From the NCBI RefSeq assembly GCF_947486615.1, contig NZ_CANKUD010000004.1, forward strand, positions 310,001 to 374,000: a stretch of DNA of 64,000 nucleotides, read 5' to 3'. The notes under the pieces are model-generated. The model searched no databases and was not told where the DNA came from. It worked only from the letters and a program-made list of their open reading frames with translations. Positions 51,492 to 60,124 of the stretch are shown piece by piece; position 1 is the stretch's first letter; the number at the start of each line of letters is the position of its first letter. Source of the stretch: an uncultured Modestobacter sp. Its GTDB lineage: Bacteria; Actinomycetota; Actinomycetes; Mycobacteriales; Geodermatophilaceae. Made by a program: the position numbers and the translations under genes.

Positions 51492-52493
51492 CTGGTCGAT
51501 ACCGAACTCGTTAATGGTGCGCCAGTGAGGATTATTGGCGAGCGGACCGCGCCGGGAGGTGACTACGGCGGGCAAGTCTGACGCGCACCGCATGGGCCGT
51601 TCGGCCCCCACCACGTCGAACTCAAGCTCAAGTCGCGCGCCCTGCGCTGCCTCGATCTGAGGCATGAGCGCAAGCGGCAGGTCGCCACTCAGCCAGGCGT
51701 GGAATGAACCTGATCCCGTGATCACCGCGCAGTCGTGTCGCATCTCCACGCCGTAGGCGCTCGCGGGGCGCTCATCATTACCTGCCCCGCGTACCTGGAC
51801 TTCGAGAGGGAACTCGCTGTCGTCGGCCATGACGCGAGCGCGCATGCCGTGGGTCGGCAACGTTGCGAAACCCGTCCGGGGGAATTCGACGAAGACGCTG
51901 AAGTCGCCGCTGAAGTAGGCGCGTTCCGGTTCGGCGCTCTGTGTACGGCCGTACTCGGTGCTGGCTTCCCTGGCTGCCCGCCACTGGACGTTGATGTGAG
52001 CGCGGAGCATCGATGCTGGCGGCGTGCTGATGGTCGGCAGCAGCAGTCGGAGCAGTTCGTGTCGGTACGCCGACCGGGTGGACGTCCCGTCGCGCATCGG
52101 TACGTCGCGTCCCTGGCCGTTCTTCACGACGTACGGCACGCGGTCGGTGCCGAACGCGAAGGCGTGCACCTTCTCGGTCGGACCGATGTGCACGAGCATG
52201 TGACGCAGCATGTCGGGTGGTGTCTGATCGAACTGTCCGATCATCCCCTGCCACCAGTCGGCCGGATCGGTCGGACCGGGGTCGACTACCGCCCCGCTCC
52301 GGTCGTCGAAGCCGACGATGAGTACGACCGGCTCACCGGCCGCGCGGTTCGCGAGTCCGGCGAGCTGGCGCGCCTTATCTTTCTCCGGCCACCGCCCCTT
52401 GCACTCGACGAAGTCGTCCTCGGGAGACACGTTCGCGTTGCGGCGCGCTTCGATCGCGGCGACAACGCGGCCTTCCAGCTCGACGGCGCGCAT
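51486..52493 (-). CDS. AlbA_2-like (Schlafen-type) domain protein
   Basis: Protein of 335 residues without signal peptide. The N-terminal 100 residues match the AlbA_2 pattern: EDDFVECKGRWPEKDKARQLAGLANRA, then VVLIVGFDDRSGAVVD. The E-x-K (Glu30, Lys32) and the AN/GF...G pattern are those of the Schlafen-related fold, which occurs in nucleases and transcription regulators. The C-terminal 230 residues are unassigned and beta-rich. It ends with NNPHWRTINEFG. In an island this family often has a defence or anti-phage role, but that is inference. Confidence 0.6.
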   Translation of the reverse strand: MRAVELEGRVVAAIEARRNANVSPEDDFVECKGRWPEKDKARQLAGLANRAAGEPVVLIVGFDDRSGAVVDPGPTDPADWWQGMIGQFDQTPPDMLRHMLVHIGPTEKVHAFAFGTDRVPYVVKNGQGRDVPMRDGTSTRSAYRHELLRLLLPTISTPPASMLRAHINVQWRAAREASTEYGRTQSAEPERAYFSGDFSVFVEFPRTGFATLPTHGMRARVMADDSEFPLEVQVRGAGNDERPASAYGVEMRHDCAVITGSGSFHAWLSGDLPLALMPQIEAAQGARLELEFDVVGAERPMRCASDLPAVVTSRRGPLANNPHWRTINEFGIDQS

Positions 52494-52538
52494 GCGCGGC
52501 AGGGTAGTTCGTGGGACTGACAGTTGCGGCCGAGTTGA

Positions 52539-53099
52539 TCAGCTCACCCGACGGCGCGCTTGGCGCGCTTGCTCGACGTGCGCTGCGAACTCTTCCCGCT
52601 TACCTGCGAGAAAGAGGCTCAAGTCGACCAGCTGCACCGCGCCGAAGACTGCCCACAGGAACAAGATCGAACCCAGGCTGAAGCTTGGGGCCTGGAGCCA
52701 CCAAGGCGCGTCTCCGAGCGCGGGCCACACCAGCGCGACCACCAGCGTTACTGCGATCGCGGCGGCGGCCACCGCTGCCACCGCCAGGAAGGTTCGCCGA
52801 AGATCATCGGCCCCGCCGACCGTGCGACGGATGAGCTGTAGGAACTGCTGATCAACAACGAAGGCGATGAAGCTGACTGCCGCGAGGACCAGCGCGAGGA
52901 TGGCCGCCGACACCGCAGTCGCCGTCAGCAAGACTGCCGGGGCCGAGCTGCTGACAGCGTCGCTCACCGTGGGGGCAACCGACGCGGCGATTCCCGCTGG
53001 CACGGCCGCGAGGAGGTCCCACGACAGCAGGATCGACCCCCAACGGGTCTCTAGGAGGGCGCGACGCTTCTTAGCGATCCCGAGGCGACTCCGCTTCAT
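52539..53099 (-). CDS. four-TM hypothetical membrane protein
   Basis: Protein of 186 residues with a basic N-terminus (MKRSRLGIAKKRR) and about four helices (including AVLLTATAVSAAILALVLAAVSFIAFVV and LAVAAVAAAAIAVTLVVALVW). The C-terminus is a charged helix (AGKREEFAAHVEQARQARRR). No family is recognised. Its coding region overlaps the end of the upstream minus-strand gene by 29 bp, so the two are likely co-expressed. Confidence 0.65.
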   Translation of the reverse strand: MKRSRLGIAKKRRALLETRWGSILLSWDLLAAVPAGIAASVAPTVSDAVSSSAPAVLLTATAVSAAILALVLAAVSFIAFVVDQQFLQLIRRTVGGADDLRRTFLAVAAVAAAAIAVTLVVALVWPALGDAPWWLQAPSFSLGSILFLWAVFGAVQLVDLSLFLAGKREEFAAHVEQARQARRRVS

Positions 53100-54054
53100 C
53101 TAGAGTCACCTCCCCTTCTTCCTCGTCGCCGAGCAGCCCCGCAAGGCCGACCCACGTCGCCTCACCGTGCTCGTCCGTCGGGACGGTGGCCGGTGTCTGC
53201 TCGACTTCAGTGCGGTACTCGACTCGCTCCCCATTCTGCCCCCGCTCACCGACAACAACGGCGCTGCCGTAGCCGCGTTCCGCGTGGTCGACCATCTGGG
53301 ACACGACGACGTCGACCTCGTCGGCCGGGGCGTCATCGTCGAACGTCAGGTTCAACGTTGCCTCGTCGACGTGGAAGTCCTGGAAGAAGGATTCGAGCTT
53401 CTCCCGACCTCGCCAGTGAGGGTTCGGCGTCTCCAAGCGACCCCGTGCCTTCAGTACACGTGTGATGCCCTCGCGCCACACTCGGTACTCAGGGCGCGTA
53501 GTGCCTAGTTCGACGATCCAAGGACGTTCCGGTGCCTCGCGGTTCAGCAGAGCTTCGAGTGCGCCCCGGAACCCCGCCACCGTGACGGCGGGCGGCCTGA
53601 TCTGGAAGGCGAGGCGTAGATCGCTCAGACGAACTGCGAAGGCGACCGTTTCACCGCGCGGAACCAACTCCTGCGTCCAGTCCTTCCGCTCGTCATCTCA
53701 CACGGACGTCTCGCGGTCGCGCGCCTGATAGCCCAGGCGGCTGAACACGACGGGGCCTAGCGACGTGTCGCGCTGAGCGATGCGGCCGAGCCGCCAGAAA
53801 CGCGCGTATCGCTCTACCTCAGCAACGCCCGACGTCAGCGCAGCCAGGAAGTCCGCGCCTACGCCTTCCGAGAAGAGCGTCGGTTGACCGGTGAAGCCGA
53901 TCTGCCCACGGATGACGCGGGCCTCCTGGCGGGAGGAACCGAGGTCTTCGCTAGTCGGCTCGCCGTCGGGCCGCTCGACCTCCGACAGCGCCTCGGCGTC
54001 GGCCTGACCCGGCTGTTCCTCGGACAAGTGCTCTCCCATCCCCATGCGTGGCAC
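53071..54054 (-). pseudogene. Gene split by an in-frame TGA (327-codon frame)
   Basis: One continuous frame, interrupted only by TGA at 53698-53700. The context reads RDRETSV-stop-DDERKDWTQELVPRGE; both sides have good protein character and the downstream part has no ATG or ribosome site at the junction (first alternative start is TTG 53667). A single change TGG to TGA would explain it. The first part (118 residues) is acidic with EVERYARFWRLGRIA; the second has WIVELGTTRPEYRVWREGITRVLKARG and an acidic tail. Family unknown. It may instead be two proteins, or a readthrough. Confidence 0.6.
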
Positions 54055-54141
54055 TGACCGTAGTGATCACGACCACTTACGGCACGACGGCGTGCTCAAA
54101 GGGGGGAGGGCGATGGCCGGGGGAGCGGTGTCGGTCGGTGC

Positions 54142-54348
54142 TCACCCGGTTTCGTCAGAGTCCCAGTGCTCATCGCCCACGGCGTTGTCGGCGAACTCGC
54201 GAACGTCGGCGTTCACCTGCGCCTTATGCAGGTTGTCGAGTTGGTTGTACCGCTCTTCGAACTCTTCCTCGGTGAACGTCTCGATGTTGACTGCCAGCTC
54301 GACGACGAGGTTGTCCTGTTCGGCTTCGCTCAACGGTTCTGCGCCCAT
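54142..54348 (-). CDS. small, very acidic hypothetical protein
   Basis: Protein of 68 residues beginning MGAEPLSEAEQDNLVV. It has 20 Asp/Glu against 3 Lys/Arg, and one predicted helix pair (ETFTEEEFEERYNQLDNLHKAQ). The ATG at 54348 is chosen because upstream codons look non-coding. Family unknown. Such charge is seen in DNA-mimic proteins and some antitoxins, but there is no direct evidence. Confidence 0.55.
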   Translation of the reverse strand: MGAEPLSEAEQDNLVVELAVNIETFTEEEFEERYNQLDNLHKAQVNADVREFADNAVGDEHWDSDETG

Positions 54349-54458
54349 GTCGCGACCGTAGTGGGAGACCACCGGGCAGCAACCGGCCCCGCCGAGCATC
54401 GCGCTCGACGGGGCCGCTCTCGTTCCGCATTCGGAGGAGGCGGTCCCCGGGGCGGTGG

Positions 54459-54834
54459 TCAGGTGCTCGCGTGCTCGGCGCGGGCCGCCAGGATCAGCGC
54501 GGCCGACTCGGCGTCCTCGCCGTCCCGCGCCTCGCACCGCTGTGCCGGGGTGAGCCCTGCCCACGCCTGTGCCCCGGCGAGCCGGTAATTTTCGAACGCG
54601 GCGGCAGCGGCGAGCGGGAGGCCGGTCGCGGCTGCCCGGCGCTCGATCAGCAGCGCGTCTAGCTCGTAGTCGCGCTCATCGGTGGACGCCGACTCGCGCG
54701 GCGTTTCTCACTTCGTCGGCCGGGTCGGGTGAGGCGGGCGCAGTGCTCCGACCGGTAGGAGGACCCGCTCCGACCGCGCAGTCGATGCGGTGCTTCACGC
54801 GCCGGGCACCGCTGCCCGTCTTCGCGCGGGGCAT
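54459..54834 (-). pseudogene. Frameshifted small gene
   Basis: ATG 54834 opens MPRAKTGSGARRVKHRIDC and continues to PDPADEVR before going out of frame to a stop. The neighbouring frame continues with ETPRESASTDERDYELDALLIERRAAAT and AFENYRLAGAQAWAGLTPAQRCEARDG to a stop at 54459. Total length is 3n+1, consistent with one inserted base near 54710. The ATG overlaps the stop of the fragment upstream (TGATG), so this was part of an operon. Function unknown. Confidence 0.55.
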
Positions 54835-54956
54835 CAGCGCTCGAGCCGGGCGCGGGCGTCCTCGACCGCCTGGAACGCGGTGGCGAGCTGGTCGGCGGAC
54901 GCACCCTCGCGGCGCAGCCGACGACGCTCGGCGCGAGCCTCGCGGTACGCCTCGCC
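54834..54956 (-). pseudogene. C-terminal gene fragment
   Basis: Forty codons with clear helical protein character (GEAYREARAERRRLRREGASADQLATAFQAVEDARARLER, quoted in parts: GEAYREARAERRR and ATAFQAVEDARARLER) end at a TGA that overlaps the next start. A stop lies just upstream in frame and there is no start codon, so the 5' part is missing. Confidence 0.45.
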
Positions 54957-54981
54957 AAGTCAGTGGCTAGTTGCGGCTGGA

Positions 54982-55740
54982 CTAATCGGATAGGCGGGTC
55001 GCCAGCGTCTCCAGCTCGTTGCCCGGGGCCAGGATCACCGGCGTCGGACGGTCTCGGTGGATCGCCCCGGACGTCGCCATCCCTAGGGGAGCGAAGTGGT
55101 CGCAGGCGTCAAGCATCGGCAGGACCAGTAGCTCCACTGCCTGACGAGCAGTGCGCAGGTACTCGACCGGGTCCTCCCCCCGATTCCCGACGCTGATGCC
55201 CCAGACGGTTTGAGCTGTCGGCTGACCGACGTTCACGTCGATGTGTCGCGCCAGAGTGTTGTTGTGGATCGTGGCGTTGCGCAGGCGGCGGACTCGCGTC
55301 AGCCACCCGATCGGGTCTTCCTCTAGTGCCGAGTTGACGGCTTCCACGATCTTGCTGGTGTCGACGCCGATCTCGGTTGCCAGCGCGAGCTTGCCCCGGG
55401 CATGCCGCCAGTTGTACTTGTGCTGCTCTATCCGCTTGGGGATGGCCTCGCCGCGGTCGCGAGCTGCCTGATCTTCGAACTCCTCCGCGGCTTCGATGAC
55501 GGCTCCGACTGTGGCGTCGAAGGCGGCGCTGATAGCGGCCAGCGCGCCGTCTAGGGCCATCTCCACGCCGATGTAGCGGTCGAACCCCAAGCGCTGCCCG
55601 ACTTCTTCGAGCCGGTCCACGTACCAGTCTGCCGACCGCAACTTGAAGAGGACCCACCCGCGCCAGCCGGTTGCGCCGACCCACTCCATGTACCGGGGAC
55701 CGTCGGGCCAGGGAGTCGCGTTGACCACCTCGTCAGGCAT
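54982..55740 (-). CDS. HEPN-like hypothetical protein
   Basis: Protein of about 252 residues, mostly helical, cytoplasmic. Residues 150-160 read RRLRNATIHNN; RN-x3-H (Arg154, His159) is the R-x4-6-H motif of HEPN-type ribonucleases, placed after a long helical region as in that fold. The rest (ADWYVDRLEEVGQRLGFDRYIGVEMALDGALAAISAAFD) has no clear family. The ATG at 55740 has TAGGGTGG upstream; a GTG at 55803 is an alternative. If active, it would cleave RNA in a toxin or abortive-infection role; no partner antitoxin is adjacent. Confidence 0.5.
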   Translation of the reverse strand: MPDEVVNATPWPDGPRYMEWVGATGWRGWVLFKLRSADWYVDRLEEVGQRLGFDRYIGVEMALDGALAAISAAFDATVGAVIEAAEEFEDQAARDRGEAIPKRIEQHKYNWRHARGKLALATEIGVDTSKIVEAVNSALEEDPIGWLTRVRRLRNATIHNNTLARHIDVNVGQPTAQTVWGISVGNRGEDPVEYLRTARQAVELLVLPMLDACDHFAPLGMATSGAIHRDRPTPVILAPGNELETLATRLSD

Positions 55741-56085
55741 GCCGACCACCCTAAACAGGGTCGTTTGGTCGCGCGTAAGGCTGAAGATGCCAGCTTGATG
55801 CACACGTTCGGCTAGATCGCAGGCAGGAGAGTTCGAAGGACTAGGGACTCTCCTCGCTTCCTGCAGCAGTGGGGTGGTCGAACAGCTTGAGCTTGCTCAT
55901 GCCGAGGTCCTGGCCAACGGCACTCCGGTACCGGTGCACGGCCTCCTGCGGTAGCTCGGCGCGGGCAGCGGCGGGTCGGCTACTGAGAACGCCGTAGTCA
56001 GAGCCTGCGTCTGCACGACGACGGGACCCCTGCCTGGACGAAACGCTGCTCGGGACAACCACCACGACCACTGGGGTGTACCGAC
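55741..56085. other. Gap at the right end of the island
   Basis: About 345 bases. It contains a GGAGAGT/ACTCTCC inverted repeat at 55826-55852 and a possible 19-codon minus-strand frame at about 55841-55900 (MSKLKLFDHPTAAGSEESP) that may be a gene remnant. No match to the tRNA-Ala 3' end was seen. The MMPL promoter must lie in the right half. Confidence 0.45.
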
Positions 56086-58269
56086 ATGGCAGGTCTGCTC
56101 GATCGTCTCGGCCGCTTCTCCTTCCGTCGACGGTGGTCGGTCGCTGTGCTCTGGCTGCTCGTCCTCGCTGGGGCGGTGACGGCCGCCTTCACCTCCGAGG
56201 GCCCGGTGAACACCCGGGCGACCATCCCGGGCATCGAGTCGCAGGACGCCTTCGACCTCCTCGCGGAGCGCTTCCCGGACACCCCCTCGGACAGCGCATC
56301 GGCGACCCTCGTCTTCGTCGCCCCGGACGGCGGGTCGCTGGAGGCCCCGGAGAACCAGGCGGCCGTCGAGGCCGCGCTGGCCACCGCCGCCGACAGCCCC
56401 CAGGTGATGCGGGTGGTGCCGCCCGCGGCGGGCGCGAGCATCAGCGCCGACGGCACGACCGGCTTCGCGTCGGTGAGCTACGACGTGCCGTCGGCGGAGG
56501 TGACCGACGAGTCGCGCGCCCTGCTCGAGGACGCAGTGGAGCAGGCGCGGAACGACGGGCTGACCGCGGAGATGCGCGGCTCGGCGCTCAACAGCCCCAC
56601 CGCCATGAGCGCCACCGAGCTGCTCGGCGTCGCGGTCGCGGCCGTCGTCCTGCTGATGACCTTCGGGTCGCTGGTCGCCGCGGGCCTGCCGCTGCTCACC
56701 GCGATCATCGGGGTCGCCATCTCGTTCCTCGGCGTCTGGGCCGTGGCCGGCCCGTTCGGCATGGCGATCACCAGCGGGATGCTCGCGCTCATGCTCGGGC
56801 TCGCCGTCGGCATCGACTACGCGATGTTCGTCGTCTCCCGGTACCAGGAGGAACGGCTCACCCACGACGACGCCGAGACGGCCGCCGGTCGTGCCGTCGG
56901 TACCGCCGGTTCCGCGGTCGTCTTCGCCGGGACGACCGTGGTGATCGCGCTCGCCGGGCTGGCCGTGGTCGGCATCCCGTCGCTGATGAAGATGGGGCTG
57001 GCCGCCGCCGGCGCCGTCGTCGTCGCCGTCCTGGTGGCGCTGACCCTCGTTCCGGCGCTGCTGGGCATGGCCCCGAACCGGGTCCGGTCCCGGGCGCAGC
57101 GGCGCGGCGGGCGCACCACGCCCCGCGTCCCGGTGGCCCTGACCTGGATGCGGCTGGTGCGGCGCCGTCCGCTGCTGGTCACGGTGGCCGGTGTCGCGGT
57201 GCTCGCTGCCGTCGCCGTCCCGGCGCTGTCGTTGCAGCTGGGCACCCCCGGTGACGCCTCACTGCCGACCACGGCCACCGAGCGCCGGGCCTACGACCTG
57301 CGGGCCGAGGCGTTCGGCCCCGGCTCCAACGGTCCGCTGACCGTGGTGGTCGACGCCCGCGGTGCGAGCGACCCGCAGACCGCGGTGGCGGCCGTCGCGG
57401 ACGACCTCGCAGCGACCGACGGCGTGGCCTCGGTGTCGCCCCCCACGTTCAACGAGCAGGGCGACACGGCGATCCTCACCGCCGTCCCCACCACCGGGCC
57501 GACCGACGAGCGCACCGAGGCGCTGGTGGAGTCGCTGCGCGACGCGCGCCCGGCCGTGGAACGCGACCAGGGCGTGAGCTACGAGATCACCGGGACGACG
57601 GCGCTCGACATCGACATGGCGCAGAAGACCCAGTCGGCCCTGGTGCCCTACGTCGCGCTCGTCGTCGGCCTCGCGGTGCTGCTCCTGCTGGTGGTCTTCC
57701 GCTCGATCTGGGTGCCGATCAAGGCCGCGGTCGGCTTCCTGCTCTCGCTGTTCGCCTCGATCGGGGTGATCGTCGCGGTCTTCCAGTGGGGCTGGGCAGG
57801 TGATCTGCTCGGTGTCGAGCAGACTGGCCCGGTCATGAGCCTGATGCCGATTCTGCTGGTGGGGATCGTGTTCGGGCTGGCCATGGACTACGAGGTGTTC
57901 CTGGTGTCGCGGATGCGGGAGGCGCACGTGCACGGTGTGCCGGCCCGCCAGGCGGTCTCGACCGGCTTCGCTCAGAGCTCCAAGGTCGTGGTCGCCGCCG
58001 CGGTAATCATGATCGCGGTGTTCGGCGGGTTCGCCGCGGCGTCGGAACCGCTGATCAAGATGGTCGGTCTCGGGCTCGCCGCCGCGGTCTTCTTCGACGC
58101 CTTCCTCGTCCGCCTGACACTGGTGCCCGCCGTCCTGCAGCTGCTCGGTGAGCGGGCGTGGTGGCTGCCGCGCTGGCTCGACCGGCTGCTGCCGAACGTC
58201 GACGTGGAGGGTGCGTCGCTGGCCCCCGCACCGGCTCGGACGCCGGACCTGGCGCTGAGCGGCCGCTGA
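56086..58269 (+). CDS. MMPL/RND-family transporter coupled to a two-component system
   Basis: Export pump of 727 residues with duplicated RND architecture. Motifs: GLAVGIDYAMFVVSRYQEER in the first half and GLAMDYEVFLVSRMREAH in the second, each with the Asp-Tyr pair; two extracytoplasmic domains (about 40-180 and 395-515). It differs in sequence from the MMPL protein at 9-11 kb. Its stop overlaps the next start (TGATG), so it is translationally coupled to the kinase and response regulator. Substrate unknown. Confidence 0.92.
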   Translation: MAGLLDRLGRFSFRRRWSVAVLWLLVLAGAVTAAFTSEGPVNTRATIPGIESQDAFDLLAERFPDTPSDSASATLVFVAPDGGSLEAPENQAAVEAALATAADSPQVMRVVPPAAGASISADGTTGFASVSYDVPSAEVTDESRALLEDAVEQARNDGLTAEMRGSALNSPTAMSATELLGVAVAAVVLLMTFGSLVAAGLPLLTAIIGVAISFLGVWAVAGPFGMAITSGMLALMLGLAVGIDYAMFVVSRYQEERLTHDDAETAAGRAVGTAGSAVVFAGTTVVIALAGLAVVGIPSLMKMGLAAAGAVVVAVLVALTLVPALLGMAPNRVRSRAQRRGGRTTPRVPVALTWMRLVRRRPLLVTVAGVAVLAAVAVPALSLQLGTPGDASLPTTATERRAYDLRAEAFGPGSNGPLTVVVDARGASDPQTAVAAVADDLAATDGVASVSPPTFNEQGDTAILTAVPTTGPTDERTEALVESLRDARPAVERDQGVSYEITGTTALDIDMAQKTQSALVPYVALVVGLAVLLLLVVFRSIWVPIKAAVGFLLSLFASIGVIVAVFQWGWAGDLLGVEQTGPVMSLMPILLVGIVFGLAMDYEVFLVSRMREAHVHGVPARQAVSTGFAQSSKVVVAAAVIMIAVFGGFAAASEPLIKMVGLGLAAAVFFDAFLVRLTLVPAVLQLLGERAWWLPRWLDRLLPNVDVEGASLAPAPARTPDLALSGR

Positions 58270-59432
58270 TGAGCACCGGCCGGATCGGCGTGCGGGACGC
58301 GGTGGCCGCGCTCGTCGCGTTCCTCTTCGCCGCCCTCGGTGCCAGCATCGGCACCCAGGGGATCGTCGGTCCGGCCGTGCTCGTCCCCGGCGTGCTGCTC
58401 AGCCTGGTCGCCAGCGCCGCGCTGTTCACCGCATCCCGGTGGCCGCGCGCCGCGACGGCCGTGGCGATCTGCTGCGAGACCGCCGCGTGCGCGCTCGGCT
58501 ACCTGCCGACGCCGCTGCTGCTCGCCCCGCTGATCGGCTGCCTGTACTGGCTCGCGGTCGTCGGGTCGGTGCGGGCGGTCGCCTGGTGGACCGGGGCCGC
58601 GGTGGCCGCGGTGATCCTCGGCGGCCTGATCGACACCCCCACCGGCGGCTCGCTGGTGCTGCGCACCGTCGGCGTCGCGCTGTGGCTGCTGCCGGCGGTG
58701 TTCGCCGGCCGGACGACGCAGGCCCACCGGTCCTACCTGGACGTCGTCCGGGCCCGGGCCGAGGACGCCGAGCGCAGCCGGGACGACGAGGTGCGGCACC
58801 GGGTGGGGGAGGAGCGGCTGCGCATCGCCCGCGAGCTGCACGACGTCGTCGCCCACCACCTCACCGTGGCCCACGCGCAGGCCGGCACCGCAGAACACCT
58901 GCTGGACCGGCGTCCCGAGCAGGCCCGGGAGCTGGTGGCCGGGCTCAGCGCCTCGACTGCGGCGGCGCTGCAGGAGCTCAAGGCGACGGTGGCGGTGCTG
59001 CGCACCTCCGACGACGAGGTCCCGATGGAGACCGTGCCGGCACCGGGGCTCGACCAGCTCGACGAGCTGGTCGAGCCCTGCCGGGCCGCCGGGATCGAAG
59101 TCACGGTGCTCCGCGAGGGGGCGCTGGACTGCCTGCCCCGGCTGGTCGACGTCACCGCCTATCGGGTCGTCCAGGAGGCGCTGACCAACGTCACCAAGCA
59201 CGCGGTCGCGCCGTCGGTGACGATCACCGTGGAACGCACCGGGGACACCTTCTGCGTGGAGGTGGTCAACACCGGCTCCCGGCCGGGGCCGGTCGGAGCC
59301 GGGTACGGCCTGGTCGGGATGCGCGAGCGCGCGCTGGCGCTGGGCGGCACGGTGGTCGCCGGCCCGGTCGGGCCCGACCGCTACGCCGTCACGCTCGCCG
59401 TGCCGCTGACACCCTGGGAGGAAGCCCGATGA
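58269..59432 (+). CDS. NarL-type sensor histidine kinase
   Basis: Histidine kinase of 387 residues. Five or so N-terminal helices (about 10-150) with little extracytoplasmic sequence, then HisKA_3 with the phospho-His in RIARELHDVVAHHLT, and a HATPase domain (YRVVQEALTNVTKHA, GYGLVGMRERALALGG). The compact membrane sensor suggests it detects a membrane or envelope signal. It overlaps the response regulator by ATGA. Likely controls the MMPL pump. Confidence 0.94.
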   Translation: MSTGRIGVRDAVAALVAFLFAALGASIGTQGIVGPAVLVPGVLLSLVASAALFTASRWPRAATAVAICCETAACALGYLPTPLLLAPLIGCLYWLAVVGSVRAVAWWTGAAVAAVILGGLIDTPTGGSLVLRTVGVALWLLPAVFAGRTTQAHRSYLDVVRARAEDAERSRDDEVRHRVGEERLRIARELHDVVAHHLTVAHAQAGTAEHLLDRRPEQARELVAGLSASTAAALQELKATVAVLRTSDDEVPMETVPAPGLDQLDELVEPCRAAGIEVTVLREGALDCLPRLVDVTAYRVVQEALTNVTKHAVAPSVTITVERTGDTFCVEVVNTGSRPGPVGAGYGLVGMRERALALGGTVVAGPVGPDRYAVTLAVPLTPWEEAR

Positions 59433-60091
59433 TCCGGGTGCTGCTGGCCGACGACCAGGCGCTGCTGCGCTCGACGTTCCGCATGCTGATCGACTCCGAG
59501 GACGACCTGACGGTCGTCGCCGAGGCCGCCAATGGCGAAGAAGCGGTCGAGCTCGCCCGTCAGCACCGTCCGGACCTGGTGCTCATGGACATCCGGATGC
59601 CCGTCCTGGACGGGCTGGCCGCCACCCGGCAGATCTGCTCGGACGCCGACCTGGCGGGCACGCGGGTCCTGATCCTGACCACCTTCGAGTCCGACGAGCA
59701 CGTGGCGCACGCTCTCCGCGCCGGGGCGAGCGGCTTCCTGGGCAAGGACGTCACCCCCGCCGAGCTGCTCGCCGGGATCCGGACGGTCGTGGACGGCGAG
59801 GCACTGCTCTCACCGGTCGCCACCCGGGTGCTGGTGAACCGCTTCCTGGCCAGCCCGGACGGCATCGGCGACCTGCCGCGCGGACTGCTCCCGAGGCTGA
59901 CCGACCGGGAGCGGGAGATCACCGGGCTGGCCGCGCACGGCCTGTCGAACCAGGAGATCGCCGACCGGCTGGTGGTGAGTCCGCTGACCGTGCGCACGCA
60001 CGTGCACCGGGCGATGACGAAGCTGGGCGCCCGTGACCGGGCCCAGCTGGTCGTCATCGCCTACCAGGAGGGGCTGGTCCGGGCGCCCTGA
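59429..60091 (+). CDS. NarL/LuxR-type response regulator
   Basis: Regulator of 220 residues. Receiver with DDQ acidic pair, phospho-Asp in LVLMDIRMPVLDG near residue 54 and conserved Lys in GFLGKDVTPAEL; C-terminal LuxR HTH (LTDREREITGLAAHGLSNQEIADRLVVSPLTVRTHVHRAMTKL). Last gene of the pump/kinase/regulator operon. Probable autoregulation cannot be confirmed from sequence. Confidence 0.95.
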   Translation: MIRVLLADDQALLRSTFRMLIDSEDDLTVVAEAANGEEAVELARQHRPDLVLMDIRMPVLDGLAATRQICSDADLAGTRVLILTTFESDEHVAHALRAGASGFLGKDVTPAELLAGIRTVVDGEALLSPVATRVLVNRFLASPDGIGDLPRGLLPRLTDREREITGLAAHGLSNQEIADRLVVSPLTVRTHVHRAMTKLGARDRAQLVVIAYQEGLVRAP

Positions 60092-60124
60092 CCGGCTACC
60101 GCCCGACCAGCACCGGCACCTGGG

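Larger units (their letters stand above)
49881..55860. mobile_element. Degraded genomic island at tRNA-Ala
   Basis: About 6 kb of mostly minus-strand genes with less GC bias and poorer codon patterning than the flanks, starting at a tRNA and an integrase remnant. At least five genes are broken by frameshifts, a stop or truncation. The right limit is placed before the MMPL gene; no copy of the tRNA 3' end was found there, so the attR side is unknown or lost. Confidence 0.6.

Noticed and set aside
53071-54054. TGA read as selenocysteine
   Set aside because: No selenoprotein family is recognised and no SECIS-like hairpin is evident after the codon; a Trp-to-stop change is simpler.
49881-56085. 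A right-hand attachment site matching the tRNA-Ala 3' end
   Set aside because: No stretch similar to the T-arm and acceptor end was found near 55.8-56.1 kb. The GTTCGA at 55831 matches only a few bases.
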